Shown here: positions 37,860 through 47,036 of the stretch, piece after piece
Position numbering within the stretch: the stretch's first letter is position 1
Layout of the letters: each line of letters opens with the position of its first letter
DNA from: Candidatus Helarchaeota archaeon
GTDB lineage: Archaea > Asgardarchaeota > Lokiarchaeia > Helarchaeales > RDOG01
Assembly: GCA_019058315.1 (NCBI GenBank)
Contig: JAHPZH010000001.1
Coordinates: forward strand, 1,315,432 to 1,379,431
Direction: 5' to 3'
DNA: 64,000 bases
The notes under the pieces: model-generated
Seen by the model: the letters and a program-made list of their open reading frames with translations, nothing else
What the model was told of the DNA's origin: nothing
Database searches by the model: none
Position numbers and translations under genes: made by a program

Positions 37860-38855
37860 TCATTTATTAATTGCATTCAATTTATCAATTAATTGTTGAG
37901 CCCTTTTTTCTAAATTTTCTAAATCTACCAACTTAATGCCTGGCATGTTCATTTGTTCTTTTATTGATTCTAATTTCTCTAATAGATTTTGTTTGTATAA
38001 GTTTTTAGAATATTTTACTATTGCTTGTGCATCATTCATATCCAAACCGTCCACTTTAGCGATTTGATTATTTTCAAGGTATAATGATTCTAATTGTGAG
38101 AGGTGTTCCAATCCCCCTAATGTCTCTATCTGATTACCAGAAAGATCTAATTTATTTAATTGGGAGAGGTTATCCAGTCCCTCTATTTTGGTGATTTGAT
38201 TATATCCAAGACGTAATTCTAGTAATTGGGATAGGGCTTCTAATCCTTCTATCTTTTTGATCTGATTGTTGAAAAGGTGCAATGTTTTTATTTTGGTGAG
38301 GTTATCCAGCCCCTCTATCTTTTTGATCTGATTATTGTGAAGAGTTAAAGCTTGTAATTGGGAAAGGTTTTCTAACCTCTCTATCTTCGTGATCTGATTA
38401 CTTCCAAGCCATAAATATTGTAATTTGGAGAGTGTCTCTATGCCCTCTATCTTTTTGATCTGATTGTCTTCAAGTTGTAATAATTTTAATTGAGAGAGAT
38501 TTTCTAATCCTTGAATATTCGTAATCTCATTACTATAGACTTCCAATGTTTCTAATTGAGAGAGATTTTCTAACCCTTCTATCTTTTTGATTTGATTATT
38601 ACCTAGATATAATATTTTTAATTGAGATAGCATGTCCAACCCCTCCATCTTAACAATCTTATTACCATAAAGTTCTAATTGTCGTAATTGGGAGAGAGTT
38701 TCCAACCCTTCTATCCTCGTGAACCCTTTAAGTGATAGACCAAGAGAATAAACGTGTCCTTCATTATTAACATCGAAATCTTGCTCCTCAAGTCCATAGT
38801 TCTTTATTAAGAAATCAATTGTTTCTCTTTCTTCTTGAAATTTAATTTTTTCCAT
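37860..38855 (-). CDS. SDS22-like leucine-rich-repeat protein (about 11 repeats)
   Basis: 331 residues from ATG 38855. This start matches the cap of the larger paralogue (MEKIKFQEERETIDFL against MANIEFQPEEEEAIERL); an in-frame ATG at 38879 would add eight residues with no counterpart. It has eleven 22-residue SDS22-type repeats, then a charged helical tail (EKLESIKEQMNMPGIKLVDL) also found in the neighbour. A paralogue sits 68 nt downstream. It is an intracellular binding scaffold by family; the partner is unknown. Confidence 0.85.
   Translation of the reverse strand: MEKIKFQEERETIDFLIKNYGLEEQDFDVNNEGHVYSLGLSLKGFTRIEGLETLSQLRQLELYGNKIVKMEGLDMLSQLKILYLGNNQIKKIEGLENLSQLETLEVYSNEITNIQGLENLSQLKLLQLEDNQIKKIEGIETLSKLQYLWLGSNQITKIERLENLSQLQALTLHNNQIKKIEGLDNLTKIKTLHLFNNQIKKIEGLEALSQLLELRLGYNQITKIEGLDNLSQLNKLDLSGNQIETLGGLEHLSQLESLYLENNQIAKVDGLDMNDAQAIVKYSKNLYKQNLLEKLESIKEQMNMPGIKLVDLENLEKRAQQLIDKLNAINK
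38050..38730. repeat. 66-bp tandem coding repeats (LRR array 2)
   Basis: About eleven imperfect 66-bp units, homologous to those in the array at 36450-37680. The difference in unit number (11 against 19) between the two genes indicates repeat expansion or loss after duplication. Confidence 0.7.
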
Positions 38856-38989
38856 GTTCAACCACGAAGTCGATGTCATGATGATGTATTTACAACAGGT
38901 CTATTGAGTTTTCTTTTTTATTTAATCTCAATTTAAATTAATAGCAGCTATAGTGTTATTATAAAAAATTTTTTTTTAATTCTTACTAT

Positions 38990-39619
38990 TTATAATAATT
39001 CTTCACATTTTTTTACAGCATCTTGGGGATCTTTACCGAAGGCAACACCTAATTTATCTGCAATAGCTTTAGTGAATGCAGACCCTCCAACAATTATTTT
39101 AATTTTATCTCTAAGATTCTCCTTTTCCAATAAATTAGTAATTTCTTTTACAGATTCAATTGCCATTGTGAGAAGAGCTGACAATGCCAAAATATCAGCA
39201 TTCATTTTTTTAATAAATTCTATAAATTTTTCAGCAGGAACATCAACTCCTAGATCTTCGACATAGAATCCTGCTGCTCTTAATATTGTAATTACGATAT
39301 TTTTTCCAATATCATGAATATCACCTTTGACAGTTCCAAATACAATTTTTCCTTTCGCTTTTGTTTTAATATCTTCCTTTAATATAGGTTTTAATTCTTC
39401 GAACGCATCCTGGAAGATGTCTCCACCTGTTATTAGCTCCGCTAAAAAATATTCTTTTTTCTCAAATAAATCACCTACAATTTTTACACCTTGAGAAAGC
39501 CATTCTATTATTTTTAAAGGTTTTGTACCTTTTTCAATTTCTTTTTTCACGAGCTCCATAACTTTGGCTCTTTTTAAATCGCCCATTGCATTAATTAATT
39601 CATTATTCATATTAATCAC
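38990..39619 (-). CDS. Corrinoid (B12-binding) methyltransferase protein
   Basis: 209 residues in the MtaC/MtbC/MttC layout: a helical cap (residues 1-85), then a cobalamin-binding Rossmann domain with VKGDIHDIGKNIVITILRAA, whose Asp-x-His-x-x-Gly supplies the lower His ligand to cobalt, followed later by a GGSAF turn. It would carry the methyl group between a substrate methyltransferase and a URO-D-type methyltransferase. That partner lies four bases upstream at 39624 in the same orientation. The third component, a substrate-specific MtaB/MttB enzyme, is not in this window. The start is GTG 39619 or ATG 39610. Confidence 0.88.
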   Translation of the reverse strand: MINMNNELINAMGDLKRAKVMELVKKEIEKGTKPLKIIEWLSQGVKIVGDLFEKKEYFLAELITGGDIFQDAFEELKPILKEDIKTKAKGKIVFGTVKGDIHDIGKNIVITILRAAGFYVEDLGVDVPAEKFIEFIKKMNADILALSALLTMAIESVKEITNLLEKENLRDKIKIIVGGSAFTKAIADKLGVAFGKDPQDAVKKCEELL

Positions 39620-39623
39620 TTAT

Positions 39624-40736
39624 TTAAGCTTTATATAAACCATATTTCATTACAGAATCTCTCATTGCTTTTAAATTAGCAAGCGAAACGTTGTCAGGTA
39701 GAACGCAAGCAGAACATAGCATATATCCTCCACCTTCTTTGCATCCTTCAATTTGTTTCCTACAGTATTTTTCGACTTCCTTTGGGGACCCCAAACCGGT
39801 AATTTGAGGTGGTAAATTCCCCATTATACAGGCTCTATCTCCCAAAATTTCCTTAGCTTTGAAAATATCGGTTAGGTCTAAATGAAACATAATCTTACCC
39901 TTAGGAAATTCCGTAAAATACTCTAATACATCTGTATAGTCATTATCTAGATGATATTGAACAATACAACCTTTTTTAATAATGAAATCAGAAATTTTTT
40001 TAATATGTGGCCAAAATAACTCAAATTTTTTAGGAGAAATTAAATTAGTTGCTATACGACTGAATCCGAAAAGGACCATTTTTGGACCTTTATGACCTCC
40101 AAGAGTAAGGATTTGTAATTGCCCATCAAGAGTTTTCAGCATTTCATCAGTAGTAGCATCACAGGCTTCTACTAATTTTTCTGGAATTTCCACTACATCT
40201 GTTAAATATTTGTTAAAGGACCTCAGAAAAGAAATAATATCCACAGGTGGTTCAATATACCCATGTGCAAGCGCCATAAGTCCCTTTTCTTTATGCCAAC
40301 GACCAATATCTAGTGCCACATAGTCATTTAATATTTTGGACAGCTCTTTCTGTAACTTTCTATCCTTTCTTTTAAAGAGAGAATAACCCTTTTCTATTAA
40401 TAGATCATAATCCTCACGCTTCATTATTTCACGTTCATTCATCTGCTCTGAAACATTACCTTTTGGGAGCGTCCAGTCGAAATAAAACATACTATGACTG
40501 TTGGGAAAAGGTGCATAATAGCCCAATATGGGAGATGTTCCTGATAAAATATCAAACCCGCCAGTCATATTCCACAATTTTTTACTTGCTTCAAATGATT
40601 TAGATATGTCAAAAAAAAACTCTTCAATCGTTATTCCTGTTAATAATGCAGGAGCACAATGGAAGGCTGCTACTACTGGCACCCTATCCGGTTCCTTAAT
40701 GGATAAAACTGTCTCTACACGCTCTTTTGGAAGCAT
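39624..40736 (-). CDS. URO-D family methyltransferase paired with corrinoid protein
   Basis: 370 residues from ATG 40736, which has AAGGA just upstream and gives the usual family start MLPKERVETVLSIKEPDRVP; an in-frame TTG at 40766 is the alternative. The TIM barrel of the URO-D superfamily is complete. Where MtaA/MtbA have His-x-Cys, this protein reads QYHLDNDYTD, so that Cys is Asp; a late LCSACVLPD supplies other cysteines. It may therefore be a corrinoid demethylase with a different acceptor or one that does not bind zinc the same way. It is co-transcribed with the corrinoid protein four bases downstream. Confidence 0.82.
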   Translation of the reverse strand: MLPKERVETVLSIKEPDRVPVVAAFHCAPALLTGITIEEFFFDISKSFEASKKLWNMTGGFDILSGTSPILGYYAPFPNSHSMFYFDWTLPKGNVSEQMNEREIMKREDYDLLIEKGYSLFKRKDRKLQKELSKILNDYVALDIGRWHKEKGLMALAHGYIEPPVDIISFLRSFNKYLTDVVEIPEKLVEACDATTDEMLKTLDGQLQILTLGGHKGPKMVLFGFSRIATNLISPKKFELFWPHIKKISDFIIKKGCIVQYHLDNDYTDVLEYFTEFPKGKIMFHLDLTDIFKAKEILGDRACIMGNLPPQITGLGSPKEVEKYCRKQIEGCKEGGGYMLCSACVLPDNVSLANLKAMRDSVMKYGLYKA

Positions 40737-40831
40737 GGTGTCCTTATCGTGTAATTTAAAACTCAAATGAACACTTCTGTCAAATATTTTAGGTTAAACA
40801 TTAAAAAATAAGAAATTTAATTTTAATATAA

Positions 40832-41689
40832 TTATTTTACTGGTTTCAAAGATTCTCTAAACACAAAGGGCATCATTTTATTATATTTTTTGATATTGCG
40901 AAGAATTTTTTCATTTAATTGGGGTTTAATATCTTTAAAGAGTGTTTTCCAATCGGGATAAGTACGTCCTTGAATTAATGGTGTAATTGTGGCTTTCATA
41001 TTGTCCAATTGAATACGCTTAACCACCGTTCCAGAAGGCAATTTATTTTCATTAGAAGCGAGGTAACTCGCGATTGGTCCTATAATTTCAGGGGGGTCCT
41101 TTCTACCAGGAGAAGCTCCAGCTAATCTTGTATCAATTAATCCGGGATTAATTGTATATACTTTAACATGTTTTTCCTCCTTTGCAAGGACATCTGCAAA
41201 AAGTAGTAATCCTGCTTTAGAAACTCCATAGGCACTTAAATAAAGCTGACCTTCAATACCAAAACCTGACGATATATTAATAATGCAACCAGATTTTTGC
41301 TTTTTCATAATATTTAAGCTTTCCCTTGTTGCAATAAATGCACCTCTAAGGTTAACATTCATAATCAAATCCCATTCGCTTGTTTTCATTTTAGCAATAG
41401 GTGATCCTCCAGAAACACCTGCATTATTTACCAAAATATCAATTTTATTAAATTCTTCAAATGTCTTGGAAATTAAAGCCTTAATATCTTCTTCTTTAGT
41501 CATATCTGTGCGTATGGATAATGATTTACGTCCCAATTTATGAATTTCATCTCTAACATTCTCAATTTCGCTTACAGTTCTTGCGGCAACGACAACATCA
41601 GAGCTATTTCTTGCAAAATCTAATGCAATAGCCTTCCCAATGCCGCGTCCGCCACCAGTAACAATTGCTACTTTTCCTTCTAAACTCAT
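40832..41689 (-). CDS. Short-chain dehydrogenase/reductase
   Basis: 285 residues. SDR motifs are TGGGRGIGKAI, VAARTVSEIE after strand 2 (Arg there suggests NADPH), VNNAGVSGG, Ser in NISSGFG and catalytic YGVSKAG. The C terminus after residue 215 is longer and more divergent than usual, ending in a helical segment that could cap the active site. It stands alone between the URO-D gene and the divergent luciferase-like gene. Substrate unknown. Confidence 0.85.
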   Translation of the reverse strand: MSLEGKVAIVTGGGRGIGKAIALDFARNSSDVVVAARTVSEIENVRDEIHKLGRKSLSIRTDMTKEEDIKALISKTFEEFNKIDILVNNAGVSGGSPIAKMKTSEWDLIMNVNLRGAFIATRESLNIMKKQKSGCIINISSGFGIEGQLYLSAYGVSKAGLLLFADVLAKEEKHVKVYTINPGLIDTRLAGASPGRKDPPEIIGPIASYLASNENKLPSGTVVKRIQLDNMKATITPLIQGRTYPDWKTLFKDIKPQLNEKILRNIKKYNKMMPFVFRESLKPVK

Positions 41690-41824
41690 TAAGGTTCCCT
41701 CATGTTTTAATTAAAATTTTTAATATTGATTCATGAAATAAATTACAATTGGTTAATAAATTATTATTATTTCTGACTCACTATTATCTTACTAAAACTT
41801 GAAATATTATGGTTTGGGAATAAA

Positions 41825-42952
41825 ATGGATGTAAATAAATTAAGTATTGGGACCGAAGCGTCTTTTTTTCCACCATTTGAAAAGGGAATAAATACAATTA
41901 AGAAGCTTGAAGAATCGGGTTATGATTCTATTTGGTTAGCAGATCACCTGATGGCTTGGGTTCCAGAATCAATTTGGACACCAGAAATTACAGGATTAGC
42001 GGCTAAAGGAGTCAATACTCCACACATTTATTTTGATGCCCTTTGTACACTTTCAATTGCAGCGTGGAATACCGAAAAAATTCAAATAGGAACTGCCGTT
42101 ACTGAAACCTTCCGTCGTCATCCGGCTATGTTAGCGCAAGCATTTCTGACTTTAGATCATCTATCAAAAGGAAGAGCAATTCTAGGACTTGGTGCAGGTG
42201 AAGGGGAAAATATTACCCCTTATGGTATTAAATGGAATAGACCTGCAAGCAGACTAGAAGAAGCTATTAAAATAATTAAGTTGTTATGGAAAAGCGAAAA
42301 GAAGGTTGATTTTGAGGGGAAATTTTGGAAATTAAAAGATGCAGTATTAGGTTTGCCACCTTATAAAAAAGGGCAATATCCTCCAATTTGGATTGCAGCC
42401 ATGGGACCAAAAATGCTCGATATTACTGGTAAACTAGGAGATGGATGGCTGCCTGTAAATCTAGATATAAATTCATACGAAAAGGGGTTTAAAATTATAA
42501 AATCTTCAGCAAAAAAAGTAGGGCGGAATCCTGCTGAAATAACTCCATCACTATATAGTTATATAATTATTGATGAGGATTATGATGAATGCCTCCGTTT
42601 GCTTGAAACTCCAATGTCTAAGAACTTTATTCTAATAGCATCAAATGAAACATTTAGGCGATATGGTTGTACACATCCCCTTGGTGAAAATTTCTATGGA
42701 CTTCGAGACTATATACCAAGTCGATATGATCGGGAAGCTGCTCTTGATGCCATTGAAAAAGTCCCTACAGAATTATGTTCTGACAGTTATTTAATTGGAA
42801 CTCCTGAGGATATAATAGATAAGATAGAAAAATATATGGAAATTGGTCTACAACATATAGTTTTATTTAATATAACTTACTACTGTGACTCTAATAAAAT
42901 AAAAAGCTCATTTGGGGGAATAAAAAAAGTATTAGAACATTTTAAAGGTTAA
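41825..42952 (+). CDS. F420-dependent luciferase-like (LLM) oxidoreductase
   Basis: 375 residues of the bacterial-luciferase-like/F420 superfamily. Characteristic segments are YDSIWLADHLM, IGTAVTETFRRHPAMLAQAF, GRAILGLGAGEGEN and PPIWIAAMGPKMLDI. The closest types are F420-dependent methylene-H4MPT reductase (Mer)-like and phthiodiolone/alcohol dehydrogenase-like enzymes. The overall layout does not prove Mer activity. In an Asgard archaeon F420 is the likely cofactor. The ATG follows GGGAAT. It is monocistronic, with a membrane-longin gene downstream. Confidence 0.85.
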   Translation: MDVNKLSIGTEASFFPPFEKGINTIKKLEESGYDSIWLADHLMAWVPESIWTPEITGLAAKGVNTPHIYFDALCTLSIAAWNTEKIQIGTAVTETFRRHPAMLAQAFLTLDHLSKGRAILGLGAGEGENITPYGIKWNRPASRLEEAIKIIKLLWKSEKKVDFEGKFWKLKDAVLGLPPYKKGQYPPIWIAAMGPKMLDITGKLGDGWLPVNLDINSYEKGFKIIKSSAKKVGRNPAEITPSLYSYIIIDEDYDECLRLLETPMSKNFILIASNETFRRYGCTHPLGENFYGLRDYIPSRYDREAALDAIEKVPTELCSDSYLIGTPEDIIDKIEKYMEIGLQHIVLFNITYYCDSNKIKSSFGGIKKVLEHFKG

Positions 42953-43015
42953 AAAGAATTAATATTTGAAAAATCCTAATACTTATTGAAATTAAAAAAA
43001 ATGGGATAATTAACT

Positions 43016-44080
43016 ATGATTTTAGATCCTCTAGAATTTACTTCCTTATTAATGCGATTTGCCTTTGCAATTGCCTCTATTCTTAATGCTGGGGTTTTCT
43101 TTTTGAAAGTAAAACGTGCAAAAGGATCTATGTTTGATTTTTCATCTTTTTTTGGATTAGGAATCTTTGCCCTCCTTGGTGGAATAGCAGAAATTTATTT
43201 CACCTATTACTACTACTATATTTTTGTATTTAATCAAGAATTATTTGATATTTACACATACGCAACATATGTAGGTTACTTGGGGGTAATTGGGATAATT
43301 TTTTTATCAGAAAAGATGTTTGGTAAAACAAAATATGTTTTTACCATTTCTTGTATTATTAGTTTCATTTGTGCTATTTTTTTTGTAAATTCAATTGAAG
43401 AATTACGGGTTTATACCACCATAATGCTCCCAACATCGGGGTTAATTGTTTTCATCAATTTTGGTTATTCAATGGTGTTTAAAACGACGGGCGAAATCCG
43501 GAAAAAAATGAGAAATGTATTTATTGGCTTTTTAACATTCATGATATTCTATATGCTAGATTCTGAGCTTGTAAAAAATTCTTTTCCTATTCACCCACAA
43601 ATTACAACCATTATTGCAATGCTTGGACTTATAGTAATCATTAGTTGGTGGGCATACATATTTCTCAGCTTTGAAACCTTTACTGAATTTGGGTGGAGGG
43701 AAAAATTAAAAGAACTTTATATCATTGCACCAAATGGGGGAACCTTATTCCATTATTCTTTTGAAAAAGGCACACCAGAAAAAACACCTGATCTAGTAAG
43801 TGCTGGTTTAACGGGATTTAAAGATGTTATAGCAGAAATAATACAAAGTAGGCAGAATTTAAAAGTCATGGATCATCAGGATGTAAAAATTATTTTTGAA
43901 TATGGAAATTATTCAACTTTAGCTTTAATAGCATATGAAAATTTAAAGATATATCAGTCTAAATTAGATTCCTTAATAAAGCAGTTCGAAAATTTATTCC
44001 AAGATGTTCTTTCAGACTGGAAAGGAGAGACTGAGGTCTTCCTACCTTCTAAAAGATTAATAGAAGAAATTTTTGGATGA
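43016..44080 (+). CDS. Multi-pass membrane protein with C-terminal roadblock/longin-like domain
   Basis: 354 residues; seven hydrophobic helices in the first 220, including an unusual Tyr-rich stretch (FTYYYYYIFVF). The soluble domain from about residue 232 reads LYIIAPNGGTLFHYSF, LVSAGLTGFKDVIAEIIQSR and VKIIFEYGNYSTLALIAYEN, ending EVFLPSKRLIEEIFG. Its domain is closest to that of the protein at 1485 (same KGxxE(V/I)F end). Function as a receptor passing a signal to a cytoplasmic switch is inferred. GGGAT precedes the ATG by eight bases. Confidence 0.74.
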   Translation: MILDPLEFTSLLMRFAFAIASILNAGVFFLKVKRAKGSMFDFSSFFGLGIFALLGGIAEIYFTYYYYYIFVFNQELFDIYTYATYVGYLGVIGIIFLSEKMFGKTKYVFTISCIISFICAIFFVNSIEELRVYTTIMLPTSGLIVFINFGYSMVFKTTGEIRKKMRNVFIGFLTFMIFYMLDSELVKNSFPIHPQITTIIAMLGLIVIISWWAYIFLSFETFTEFGWREKLKELYIIAPNGGTLFHYSFEKGTPEKTPDLVSAGLTGFKDVIAEIIQSRQNLKVMDHQDVKIIFEYGNYSTLALIAYENLKIYQSKLDSLIKQFENLFQDVLSDWKGETEVFLPSKRLIEEIFG

Positions 44081-44091
44081 ATTTGAATAAT

Positions 44092-45024
44092 TTAATCTTT
44101 TGTTGTTGCAGTAAGGACTGGTCTTTTTTTCTTCATAACTTCATCGTAACCAACTTTTGAAAATGGACAGACTTTAATACAGATAGAACATCCAAAGTGT
44201 TTAAAGAAATGAGGAAAACATTTATCCCCATCAATGTTTTGAAGATATTTTCCATTAGGTGATTGCTTTTTTTTATCATGCGGAAATATTGCTCCTCCAG
44301 GACAGGCTTTAACACATAGTTCACATGTTTTACAATATTCTCTTATCCCTAAATTTGGTTTCTTTGTTTCTGGTAGTGAAGCATCAGTTGCAATCATGGA
44401 TAATCTTTGTCTAGGTCCAAATTTACGGGATATTAAAACTCCATTAACTCCAATTTCTCCTAATCCTGCTTTTTCTGCCATAGGTGGATAAAGAACTGGA
44501 CCTCCAAATGGATGAAATGCTTGTGCCTGAAATCCACGGTCTCGAAGATATTGCGCTAATTTAACAGTGGCTTCACCTAGATCTGCATATATTTTCATTG
44601 CTTCGGCTCCAGCTGGTGGTTTTGGAGCTTGTTCAATCCTGCCTTTATCCATTTCCATACCTAAAACAATTGCATTATCTAACACATTATCTTTAACGCG
44701 ATAATCAGTCATCTCTTCTTCAAAAATAAAATATTCATCGACTTCGGTGAAACCAATTAAATCAATTCCAATGGATTTTGCATATTCAACCAATTCGTCC
44801 CAAAATTTTTCGTCAGCCTTAGGTCTTTTTGATTGATCTACTTGTTTATTATATTTTTTTGATCTTTTAGCTTTACTTAAACCCTTAAAAGTTCGACCAA
44901 TATGGGAAAATACTTCATCTAATAATTCTTTATTTGATTCATTTCCGAAACGTTCTGTACGAACTCTGTCCATATCAATATATCTTTGTTTTAATCCACC
45001 TTTAGCTTTTTTAATTCTGAACAA
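44092..45024 (-). CDS. QueG/reductive-dehalogenase-like Fe-S protein
   Basis: 310 residues. The middle, AEKAGLGEIGVNGVLISRKF and GPRQRLSMIATD, is the conserved core shared by epoxyqueuosine reductase and reductive dehalogenases. The C terminus has two [4Fe-4S] motifs, CKTCELCVKACPGG and GCSICIKVCPFSK. No Tat signal is present and the protein is short, so it is not a classical respiratory dehalogenase; a cytoplasmic cobamide- or Fe-S-dependent reductase is more likely. The TTG at 45024 directly touches GGAG; an ATT nine bases downstream of GGAG (45015) is an alternative start. Confidence 0.78.
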   Translation of the reverse strand: MFRIKKAKGGLKQRYIDMDRVRTERFGNESNKELLDEVFSHIGRTFKGLSKAKRSKKYNKQVDQSKRPKADEKFWDELVEYAKSIGIDLIGFTEVDEYFIFEEEMTDYRVKDNVLDNAIVLGMEMDKGRIEQAPKPPAGAEAMKIYADLGEATVKLAQYLRDRGFQAQAFHPFGGPVLYPPMAEKAGLGEIGVNGVLISRKFGPRQRLSMIATDASLPETKKPNLGIREYCKTCELCVKACPGGAIFPHDKKKQSPNGKYLQNIDGDKCFPHFFKHFGCSICIKVCPFSKVGYDEVMKKKRPVLTATTKD

Positions 45025-45087
45025 CTCCGTGATTTAGTAAATAAAATTCAACAATTAATCCAACAGTCTTTTAATTATTTTTAAAAA

Positions 45088-45097
45088 TATTTATAAT
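45088..45097 (+). promoter_or_regulatory. TATA-like box, possibly leaderless transcript
   Basis: ATATTTATAA is centred about 26 nt before the ATG at 45119. That is the usual TATA-to-start-site distance in archaea, so the mRNA may begin at or near the start codon; no ribosome-binding site is seen. Confidence 0.4.
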
Positions 45098-45118
45098 TGA
45101 CTCATTCAATACCAATTT

Positions 45119-45670
45119 ATGAATAATTCAGATTTCTCTCTTGATAAAAAAGGATTTTTAATACAAATATTAATAGCAATCATTATTTCTGTGCTTCTTC
45201 AAATAATTGTTGTTCCTCTGATTATTGATCCTCTCACCAGCAGATTTCCCACCATATTTGAAAGAAGGGCTACAATTTTAATAACTACTTTGAGTTTCTG
45301 GTTTTTTTCTTTTTCAGTTGCTTTCTTTTTCTATCCCGAAAATGAACTTATTAACTCATATTTATTGTGTTCATTTATTCCATTGTTAGTGATTATTATT
45401 CAAGAATTTATGGGGTTATTCTTCTTTGACATATTACATATGCTTCCAATTATCGTAGTAATTTATATAGTTTGGAAATTGCCAGATACAATCAATTTGA
45501 AATACACAACCATTGCTTCACCAATATTATTAATCTGGTTTTTGATAGTTCGATTACTTGGAATAAATTATCCAGATTTTGAATTATCTTTTCTTGGAAT
45601 AAGTTACTTAATTATTTGGGGAATATCAAATATCATCATAGCATATATAATAACAAAAAAAAGGGACTAG
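45119..45670 (+). CDS. Small multi-pass membrane protein, unknown
   Basis: 183 residues with five hydrophobic helices and a short basic C terminus (ITKKRD). No family is recognised. It lies 7 nt before the MFS gene at 45678 in the same direction, so the two are very likely one operon, and it may be an accessory membrane subunit of that transporter. The putative TATA box suggests a leaderless mRNA. Confidence 0.6.
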   Translation: MNNSDFSLDKKGFLIQILIAIIISVLLQIIVVPLIIDPLTSRFPTIFERRATILITTLSFWFFSFSVAFFFYPENELINSYLLCSFIPLLVIIIQEFMGLFFFDILHMLPIIVVIYIVWKLPDTINLKYTTIASPILLIWFLIVRLLGINYPDFELSFLGISYLIIWGISNIIIAYIITKKRD

Positions 45671-45677
45671 TTAGAAT

Positions 45678-46949
45678 ATGAGTGGGGATGAAGAAATTGA
45701 AATTGGGGTTAAAGAATGGAATAAATACCATACATATTTAATAATTTTCTTTTCTATTATGAATTTTTTTGGTTTATTCAATATCGTTTTTGGAGGTTTT
45801 GTTTTAAATGAAGTTGCACAATCATTTGGAGTCAGCGTTGTAATAATCCCCATTATTTCTTCAATTGCAGGTATTGGGCTATTTTTTTCAATTATTACTA
45901 GAACCTTACCAGACCATTTTGGCCGTAAGAGAACATTATTTGTTTTGACGATTTTAGCGTATACAAACCTATTTATTACTGTATTAGCCCCCAATGTTAT
46001 TATTTATACTATATTTGGAATTACAGGTAATATGTTAGCCTCAAATACTGCTACAGTGATTATCTCTGAAGAAATTCCCGCAGATTATCGAGGGACTGCG
46101 GTTGGTCTCGTCCAAGGGATTGGAATGACTGCCGCCCCTTTTTCAGCTTTTATATCAATCTATGCAGGAGGTTTTGATGTATGGAGATATATCTATCTAA
46201 TAGTTAATATACCAGCAATCATTATTTTTACGATTCTTTGGTTTTGGTTAAGAGAACCAGAACGATATCTCCAAGAAAAGAAAATACGAGAAGAAACAGG
46301 TGAGGATAAACCCAGTATATTTGCGGTTTTTCAACACAAATATTTGAAAACCTTTCTTATGAGTTCAATATTATTATTTATGACACAGTTCATCTATTTA
46401 ACAATCAAACGTTATTTCAAACCATTTCTTATTAATGAAAGAGGACATTTGGGATTTAATAATGCCACAGTTGGGTTCTGGATGATTTTTATATATATAG
46501 GGTCCATTTTAGGGTATTATTTATCAGGTTATTTAGCGGATCGTCTTGGTAGACGACTTTCAATTTATATCACTGCATCTTTATACTTTATTTTTAATAT
46601 TACCTTCGTAATTTCAGGAACTATGTGGGGTATTCTCGTTAGTTTTTTTGGTCTCAATTTGAGTTTTTCGATTTTCATGATTGTAGCTACGATATATTCT
46701 TTTGAATTTTATTCAACAAAAGAGCGTTCTACAGGTTCTGGATGGGTTCAAGTTCTTGGAAATTCAGCATGGATTTTTGCTAACTTGGTGATTTCTATTT
46801 TTGTATATTCTTTGAATTTTACATGGGGTGAAACATTCCTAATTTTATGTTTTGCACCGATCTTACTAATAATTATTACCTACTTTATGCCAGAAACTAA
46901 GGCTCTCGAATTGGAGATAATTGTTGAAAAATATGTAGAAAAAAAATAA
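45678..46949 (+). CDS. MFS transporter (sugar-porter-like), copy 1
   Basis: 423 residues with twelve hydrophobic helices. MFS motif A appears after helix 2 as PDHFGRKRTLF and is repeated in the second half as GYLADRLGRRLSI. The short central loop and the final PETKALELE resemble the metabolite:H+ symporter/sugar-porter groups. It is followed 87 nt later by a paralogue. Substrate unknown; organic acid, sugar or aromatic uptake are all possible. Confidence 0.85.
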   Translation: MSGDEEIEIGVKEWNKYHTYLIIFFSIMNFFGLFNIVFGGFVLNEVAQSFGVSVVIIPIISSIAGIGLFFSIITRTLPDHFGRKRTLFVLTILAYTNLFITVLAPNVIIYTIFGITGNMLASNTATVIISEEIPADYRGTAVGLVQGIGMTAAPFSAFISIYAGGFDVWRYIYLIVNIPAIIIFTILWFWLREPERYLQEKKIREETGEDKPSIFAVFQHKYLKTFLMSSILLFMTQFIYLTIKRYFKPFLINERGHLGFNNATVGFWMIFIYIGSILGYYLSGYLADRLGRRLSIYITASLYFIFNITFVISGTMWGILVSFFGLNLSFSIFMIVATIYSFEFYSTKERSTGSGWVQVLGNSAWIFANLVISIFVYSLNFTWGETFLILCFAPILLIIITYFMPETKALELEIIVEKYVEKK

Positions 46950-47036
46950 GAAATCAACGCTTTTTAAAAATCTTTAAATAATTTTCCCGAGTCAATCCAT
47001 ATATTATAACATATAAATTAAAGGATTTGTTACCAA

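Noticed and set aside
36260..38855. Regular 66-bp repeats that could be mistaken for a CRISPR or satellite array
   Set aside because: The units are imperfect, multiples of three and translate into 22-residue SDS22-type LRRs in one open frame; there are no unique spacers between identical repeats.
44092..45024. Respiratory reductive dehalogenase
   Set aside because: No Tat signal, shorter than RdhA and no RdhB-like anchor gene nearby; QueG/RdhA-like cytoplasmic reductase is the safer call.
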